From: an uncultured Bacteroidales bacterium
GTDB taxonomy: Bacteria; Bacteroidota; Bacteroidia; Bacteroidales; Paludibacteraceae
Assembly (NCBI GenBank): GCA_902765485.1
Contig: CACWZZ010000007.1
Coordinates: forward strand, 57,233-121,232
Length of the DNA: 64,000 nucleotides
Direction of reading: 5' to 3'
Position 1 is the first letter of the stretch. Every line of letters begins with the position of its first letter. Under the pieces are notes generated by a model, which searched no databases, was not told the DNA's origin, and worked only from the letters and a program-made list of their open reading frames with translations. Of this stretch, positions 59,820 to 64,000 are shown one piece after another. Both the position numbers and the translations under genes were made by a program.

Positions 59820-59944
59820 CATGAGACTGCAACGGCAGTAAACTCGGGATGTAAAACGCAGTTTTGCAGACCGAAAAGCGTAGCATAACACGTAGCACTA
59901 TACAAGCGCAAAGCGCGCAGTCGTGCGAGTGTTAATGCAAGCGC

Positions 59945-60017
59945 GGGGCACTAGCTCATCTGGTAGAGCGTAACGTTCGCAATGTTAAGGTAAGGGGTTC
60001 GAGTCCCCTGTGCTCCA
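59945..60017 (+). tRNA. tRNA-Ala (anticodon CGC)
   Basis: Acceptor GGGGCAC/GTGCTCC with the G3:U70 wobble that marks alanine tRNAs, D arm GCTC...GAGC, anticodon stem TAACG/TGTTA with loop TTCGCAA (CGC, reading GCG), and T arm GGGGTTCGAGTCCCC. It lies ~125 nt after tmRNA. Confidence 0.93.
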
Positions 60018-60033
60018 CTTTAAAAGAAACAAT

Positions 60034-61164
60034 ATGGCGGTTGAGATTCGCGAAATACATTCCAAGCGTGAACTGAAGCAATTCATTCAGTTCGCAAATG
60101 ACTTGTACGAGGATTGCCCCTATTATTGTCCCCCTTTGTTCTTTGACGAGATGAATTGCTTCGAGCCGGAGATGAACCCTGCGCTTGAGGTCTGCGAGTA
60201 CCGGCTCTGGATGGCGTTCCGCGATAATAAACCCGTCGGACGCATCGCCGGAATCATCAACCGCAAGGCCAACGAGACATGGGGATTCAAGCATGTCCGT
60301 TTCGGATGGATGGATTTTATCGACGATATGGAGGTCAGCAAAGCGCTACTCGATACCGTCGCCGCTTGGGGCAAAGAGCGCGGAATGGACGCCCTCAACG
60401 GACCGGTCGGATTCACTGATTTTGACCACGAGGGACTGCTCCTTGAGGGATACGAATACCCCGCTGTCATGGCGTCGCTCTATAACTATCCGTATTATGT
60501 CAACCACATGGATGCCTATGGGCTGACCAAAGAAGCGGACTGGATCGAGATGCGGGTCTTCCCGCCCAAAGAGTGTCCCGAACGCCTCTCCCGCATTGCT
60601 GACATCGTCAAGCAACGCTCCCATGTACACGTGGTCAAGGTCAAGAACTCGCGCGAACTTGTTCGCCGGTTTGGTATCCAGTACATGGATGTGATCGACG
60701 AGGCGTACCAGAAGCTGTATAACTTCCAGCCTATGACGGTGGCGCAGAAGAACTACTACAAGAATATGTATTTTCCGATCCTCAACTTCGATTTCGTCAC
60801 TTTGGTGGTTAATGAGAAGGAGGAGATCGTGGGAGTCGGACTCGGAATGCCGGATATTTCGGACGCCCTGCGCAAATGCGGAGGTAAGTTGTTGCCCTTC
60901 GGCTGGTTCCATCTCCTGCGTGCGCTCAAGGCGAAACAGATGAACTCCTTCAGCTTCCTGCTGATCGCCGTCCGCCCGGACTACCAGGACAAAGGAATCA
61001 ATGCGCTCTTCTTCCAGGACCAGATACCTATTATCAACCAATATGGTATCAAGATTCTGGAGACCACCAATATCTTGGAAACGAACACCAAGAATATTGC
61101 TAACTTTACCCAGTTTGACCACATGGTCCATAAGCGCCACCGCGCGTACTTGAAGTCAATCTGA
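60034..61164 (+). CDS. GNAT-like N-acetyltransferase-fold protein
   Basis: 376 residues from the ATG at 60034 (MAVEIREIHSKRELKQFIQF), chosen because the earlier in-frame ATG (60010) lies inside the tRNA-Ala. The N-terminal half (LWMAFRDNKPVGRIAGIINR, VRFGWMDFIDD, ALLDTVAAWGKERGMDALNG) and the C-terminal half (LVVNEKEEIVGVGLGMPDIS, LLIAVRPDYQDKGINALFFQ) each look like GNAT strands, the latter with an acetyl-CoA-type loop. Proteins of this kind are conserved in Bacteroidota, but the substrate is unknown. The following Fur gene starts two bases after its stop. Confidence 0.83.
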   Translation: MAVEIREIHSKRELKQFIQFANDLYEDCPYYCPPLFFDEMNCFEPEMNPALEVCEYRLWMAFRDNKPVGRIAGIINRKANETWGFKHVRFGWMDFIDDMEVSKALLDTVAAWGKERGMDALNGPVGFTDFDHEGLLLEGYEYPAVMASLYNYPYYVNHMDAYGLTKEADWIEMRVFPPKECPERLSRIADIVKQRSHVHVVKVKNSRELVRRFGIQYMDVIDEAYQKLYNFQPMTVAQKNYYKNMYFPILNFDFVTLVVNEKEEIVGVGLGMPDISDALRKCGGKLLPFGWFHLLRALKAKQMNSFSFLLIAVRPDYQDKGINALFFQDQIPIINQYGIKILETTNILETNTKNIANFTQFDHMVHKRHRAYLKSI

Positions 61165-61166
61165 TT

Positions 61167-61634
61167 GTGAAAGAGGAAGAAGCCTTATATAAAGCCGCAT
61201 TGGAGCGCCTCGGCGCCTATATCAAGGAGCATGATATGAGAGCCTCCGTCGTGAGGGAAATGGTGTTGGCGCAGGCTTGCCTGCTGAAGCAACCCTTCAC
61301 CGCTGCCCAACTGGAAGAAGCCTGCAAAACGGAGCATATCTCCACCGGAACGGTCTATAACGCGCTCAATCTCTTTGTGGAAGCGGAGATCGTCAAGGTC
61401 TATGACCGCGGCTATGGCCAGACGGTGAAGGAATATGAATTGAATACGACCGCTTCGAAATCGCACATGCAGCTTATCTGCCGCAAATGTGGACGGAGAG
61501 CTACTTTTTATGACAAAGCGATCATGAGACTGATTACGGAGCATAAGTATCCGAATTTTAATATGCAAAACTATACGCTGGTCGTGTACGGAGAATGTAA
61601 AATATGCCGCCGGCTGGCTGTGAAAAGAAAATAA
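61167..61634 (+). CDS. Fur-family transcriptional regulator (GTG start)
   Basis: 155 residues. The N-terminal winged helix (HDMRASVVREMVLAQACLLK, FTAAQLEEACKTEHISTGTV, YNALNLFVEAEIV) matches Fur/PerR. The C-terminal dimerisation domain has LNTTASKSHMQLICRKCGRR and CKIC, providing two CxxC zinc-site pairs. The HHxHxH-type metal site is reduced to a single His near SHM. Metal or peroxide sensing therefore cannot be assigned, and it may be a divergent member. It is coupled to the GNAT-like gene. Confidence 0.85.
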   Translation: MKEEEALYKAALERLGAYIKEHDMRASVVREMVLAQACLLKQPFTAAQLEEACKTEHISTGTVYNALNLFVEAEIVKVYDRGYGQTVKEYELNTTASKSHMQLICRKCGRRATFYDKAIMRLITEHKYPNFNMQNYTLVVYGECKICRRLAVKRK

Positions 61635-61651
61635 TCCTGCGCTTTGCGCAT

Positions 61652-61725
61652 GGCCCCGTAGCTCAATTGAATAGAGTGTCAGATTCCGGTTCTGAAGGTT
61701 CTGGGTTTGAGCCCCAGCGGGGTCA
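61652..61725 (+). tRNA. tRNA-Arg (anticodon CCG)
   Basis: Acceptor GGCCCCG/CGGGGTC, D arm GCTC...GAGT, anticodon stem TCAGA/TCTGA with loop TTCCGGT (CCG, reading CGG), and T arm CTGGGTTTGAGCCCCAG. CCA is not encoded. Confidence 0.93.
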
Positions 61726-61784
61726 CAAGAGCTGAAGCTCGCACCGCAGGTGCAAATTAGTAAATTTGCCCAGCGGGGTCACAA
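61713..61784. repeat. Direct repeat of the tRNA-Arg 3' end (att-like)
   Basis: CCCAGCGGGGTCACAA at the 3' end of tRNA-Arg (61713-61728) is repeated exactly at 61769-61784, 56 bp on. The intervening 40 bp carry no gene. This is the footprint left by site-specific integration or by a small local duplication. Confidence 0.75.
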
Positions 61785-61812
61785 AAGGCAGCCATGTTTG
61801 GCTGCCTTTTTT
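61783..61812. terminator. Intrinsic terminator after tRNA-Arg
   Basis: AAAAGGCAGCCA, loop TGTT, TGGCTGCCTTTT, then TT. A strong 12-bp stem usable in both directions, shared with the convergent nuclease gene. Confidence 0.9.
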
Positions 61813-61823
61813 GTACTAGGATC

Positions 61824-63110
61824 CTAGGGTACTAGTGTCCCTAGTCTTATATCCACTACGATCGGATCATGGTCCGCATATCGGTGTTTGCTCTTGTCTT
61901 TCATCTTGTATGCGCCGTGCGAATAGTACCAGTCGGCATTGATATGCCATGGCTGCACGCGGACGATCTGTTTCGCCATACTCGGCGAAGCGAAACAGCG
62001 GTCCAGATAACCCGCTTCTCCTTTATAACTATATGAATAGTTCTTCGATCTGCCTTGCGGCAGCATGTCTTGATACCCCGCACGAATAATGGTCAGAATC
62101 GGTTGTTCCTGCGTGTAACAATTATAGTCGCCCAGCAGCAATACATCTTCGTCGCCGAACGTCTCTATGGCGCGCGGCAGCATTGCCAGCAATGAGTCGG
62201 TATTCTGCATTCGCCGCATATTGGTGTCGTACTGCGTGCGACCGGGACGTTTGGATTTGAAATGATTGACGCTGATGATAAACCGTTCCCCGGAAGCGAT
62301 CTCTTCGAAAGGAACCGCATACATGCGTGCCCGGTAATGGCTGGCGGTGTCGCTATAAGCCGACATCCATTCCGCGCATGGGCGCACACGTTCCGTATCA
62401 TAGATAAAACAGCCGCCGATGCGGTCTGCATTCTCCATCCCGATAGAGACAAACGCATACTTCTTGCCGCCTTTGTTCAGCGCTTTCAGCAACATCGCCG
62501 GAGCTTTGTCGCCCACCTGCATCTCGCATAATGCGAATATATCGGCATGCATGGCGCGCAGCGCAGAGGATAACTTCTTGGTCTTCACGGCTAATTGTTT
62601 GGGAGTCGTGCGTTTATGGGCGTAGCCGCCGAGGTCGGCGAAATAATTCTCTATATTCGCTCCCACGATCCGCAACTCCCCTTTCTTTGCCCGCTGCAAA
62701 CGGTCTTTGGGCAAATGCTTTGTGCGGATGGACTTGCCGGTCAGTAACTGCCGCTCACCGGTCACTCGCGCTTTCAACCCGCGGATGAGATCGCCTGTCC
62801 GCACGTTGTAATACCTGTTCTTGCAATGCAGCACGATACTCGCTTCGCGGTTGTGTGCACGCAGCACTTCATACATCGTGCTATCGCCGTCCGCCAAACC
62901 CACAGCGCGCTCTTCCGGACAGAAAAGCCGCTCCGGAGCTAATACCAACGAGTCATAGAAACTGCCGCAGACAAGGAGTGGAGTAGTGATCTCCACCGTC
63001 CGGTTCGTGTATCGGCTCCAATGAGCCTGAAGCGTGTCTAAAGAAACACGCTCCACCGCAATCGCGGAGAGCGTGTAGAAAAGCGCAAATAATAAAAATT
63101 TGTTTCGCAT
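61824..63110 (-). CDS. Secreted endonuclease/exonuclease/phosphatase-family nuclease
   Basis: 428 residues with signal peptide KFLLFALFYTLSAIAVERVS. An N-terminal OB-like region (residues ~25-140) precedes an EEP domain. Catalytic motifs are IVGANIENYFADLGG (Mg-binding), FALCEMQVGDKAP (Glu), ISVNHFKSKRPG (His/Lys), LLLGDYNCYTQE (D/N) and HRYADHDPIVVDI (D-H pair). The architecture is like extracellular Bacteroidota DNases. The last seven residues (RLGTLVP) and the stop are coded by a CTAG-type repeat (61817-61847), beyond the natural end of the fold. Confidence 0.88.
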   Translation of the reverse strand: MRNKFLLFALFYTLSAIAVERVSLDTLQAHWSRYTNRTVEITTPLLVCGSFYDSLVLAPERLFCPEERAVGLADGDSTMYEVLRAHNREASIVLHCKNRYYNVRTGDLIRGLKARVTGERQLLTGKSIRTKHLPKDRLQRAKKGELRIVGANIENYFADLGGYAHKRTTPKQLAVKTKKLSSALRAMHADIFALCEMQVGDKAPAMLLKALNKGGKKYAFVSIGMENADRIGGCFIYDTERVRPCAEWMSAYSDTASHYRARMYAVPFEEIASGERFIISVNHFKSKRPGRTQYDTNMRRMQNTDSLLAMLPRAIETFGDEDVLLLGDYNCYTQEQPILTIIRAGYQDMLPQGRSKNYSYSYKGEAGYLDRCFASPSMAKQIVRVQPWHINADWYYSHGAYKMKDKSKHRYADHDPIVVDIRLGTLVP

Positions 63111-63114
63111 AGTG

Positions 63115-63186
<72 letters not shown>

Positions 63187-63218
63187 ATCCATAACACCGC
63201 TTTTTTTCAAACGGGACT

Positions 63219-63250
63219 GCAAAATTACTGCTTTTTTTCGACATACGCAA
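63219..63250 (-). promoter_or_regulatory. Promoter of the initiator tRNA (and probably the nuclease)
   Basis: Minus strand: TTGCGTATGTC (-33), an A7 tract, GCAG and TAATTTTGC (-7, 63227-63219). No terminator separates the tRNA from the nuclease gene. Confidence 0.8.
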
Positions 63251-63296
63251 ATTTTTAAGCGAAAAAATGCAAAAATTATGATTTTTTAGTCTTTTG

Positions 63297-63329
63297 TTTG
63301 TATAATTCAGTTTTTTTGCGTACTTTTGC
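63297..63329 (+). promoter_or_regulatory. Promoter of the TPR gene (near-leaderless)
   Basis: TTTG (63297-63300), 20 nt, then TACTTTTG (63321-63328). The ATG is at 63333, so the transcript would begin at or within a few bases of the start codon. Confidence 0.7.
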
Positions 63330-63332
63330 AAC

Positions 63333-64000
63333 ATGAAACACAGCCGTTTTGTAAATATAGTCTTATTATCTGTGCGAATCCTATTCTTTTCTTGTAGCTG
63401 CGGCGGAGCCGCTATGTCCCTCCGTGAGGCGCAACATGTATTGGCGCAGGCGGATAGTTTGTGGCATGAAGGCAAGATGTACGGCGTGGACGAAGGCGAT
63501 AGTGCCACCCTCGCGCAAGCGTATGAGAGATTGAAGGAGTTGTCAGCATTCAGCCGTCAGAAGTCAGAATATGCGCACTCCTGCTATCATTACGGCAAAC
63601 TTCTTCGCGCCAAGGATGATCCGCCGCTGCTATGCAGGCGTTCATCGATGCCACCCATTCCCATACAAAAGACTATCATATCTTAGGAAGAGTATATAGC
63701 AATATAGGCTCTATCTGCCATCTAGCAGGCGAGTTCCAACTCTCGTATGACATGTTTGAACGCTCCGCAGATATGTTCCTCCAAAACGGAGACTCTTTAT
63801 TATATTACTATGACTTGAACAATATGGCGTTTGAGTTAGCAGAACAAGGGAAGAAGGGAGAAACACTTGCTCTGTTAAACCAAATAGAAGACACGTGCTT
63901 TTTTGATACATATCTGATCGCAAAAACATGGGAAACAAGAGCGGATGCATATCTATTCGCAAAACAATACGATTCGGCTATATATTGTGCTACTATATCC
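63333..64000 (+). pseudogene. Frameshifted TPR-repeat lipoprotein/regulator (partial)
   Basis: Frame 1 (63333-63686) gives a signal peptide or lipobox (ILFFSCSC) and the start of a TPR domain (AQADSLWHEGKMYGVDEGDS, AQAYERLKELSAFSR), then loses homology at KDDPP. From 63632 a second frame continues the same domain to the window edge: MQAFIDATHSHTKDYHILGR, YSNIGSICHLAGEFQLSYDM, FERSADMF. One missing base in CCGCCGCTGCT (63621-63631) would explain the break; adding a G restores DDPPAAMQAF. It is either a recent mutation or a sequence error. Intact relatives are Bacteroidota TPR proteins, often with a membrane helix and a LuxR-type HTH beyond. Confidence 0.75.

Noticed and set aside
61713-61784. 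Prophage or integrative element at tRNA-Arg
   Set aside because: Only 40 bp lie between the repeats, with no integrase or cargo. At most an empty or residual site is supported.

Overview
The window is a chromosomal segment of a Bacteroidota bacterium, most likely order Bacteroidales. Promoters follow the Bacteroidota pattern (a TTTG or TTGC -33 element and a TAnnTTTG -7 element). The tmRNA tag reads GNTSYALAA, the primary sigma factor is the short ~286-residue type, and there is a GldD lipoprotein of the gliding/type IX secretion set. Several secreted proteins share a short C-terminal tail. I would not name a genus from sequence alone.

Layout. 0-7.5 kb: the start of a secreted protein, a 2256-residue secreted repeat protein, and a promoter-terminator unit that looks like a small RNA. 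7.5-16.5 kb: glgP, an N-terminally short RNase R-type nuclease, a barrel-like secreted protein, a 59-residue RHH-like protein, rpoD, tRNA-Arg, trxA and a ClpA/C ATPase. 16.5-24.7 kb: a putative porin and a glycogen/alpha-glucan cluster (GH57, GT4, debranching enzyme) plus manC. 24.7-31 kb: gldD, a GGGP synthase-TadA fusion, a PgpH-type HD protein, dus and a BASS-type transporter. 31-39 kb is accessory: a ParE-type toxin-antitoxin pair, two large secreted paralogues, and a DUF4160-remnant/DUF2442 pair. 39-48 kb: alkaline phosphatase, a 3'-5' exonuclease, DUF5063, a coiled-coil protein, upp, vanZ-like, dprA, parC and maf. 48-51 kb: a strong-promoter structured RNA and an AT-richer accessory block ending in an inverted-repeat remnant. 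51-64 kb: ubiA, a GH13 amylase, ackA-pta, two OmpA proteins, tmRNA, four tRNAs, a GNAT protein, a Fur regulator, a secreted nuclease and a frameshifted TPR gene.

How the genes work together. glgP, GH57, GT4, the debranching enzyme and GH13 form an intracellular alpha-glucan storage and breakdown set. ackA-pta gives fermentative acetate and ATP. GldD and the tail-bearing secreted proteins point to type IX-like export. GGGP synthase and the UbiA prenyltransferase are the two enzymes needed for archaeal-type diprenylglyceryl phosphate.

The most unusual property is repeat-driven. A 32-nt G-rich palindromic element recurs about eight times. Three copies lie inside genes in the same reading frame and encode PSLxGRxGEG, much like Rickettsia palindromic elements. 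Degenerate tandem repeats of 7, 8, 9 and 11 nt fill intergenic gaps, supply stop codons, build a protein-fusing linker, insert into conserved enzymes and even sit inside the tmRNA. Separate 20-nt palindromes lie close to gene ends.
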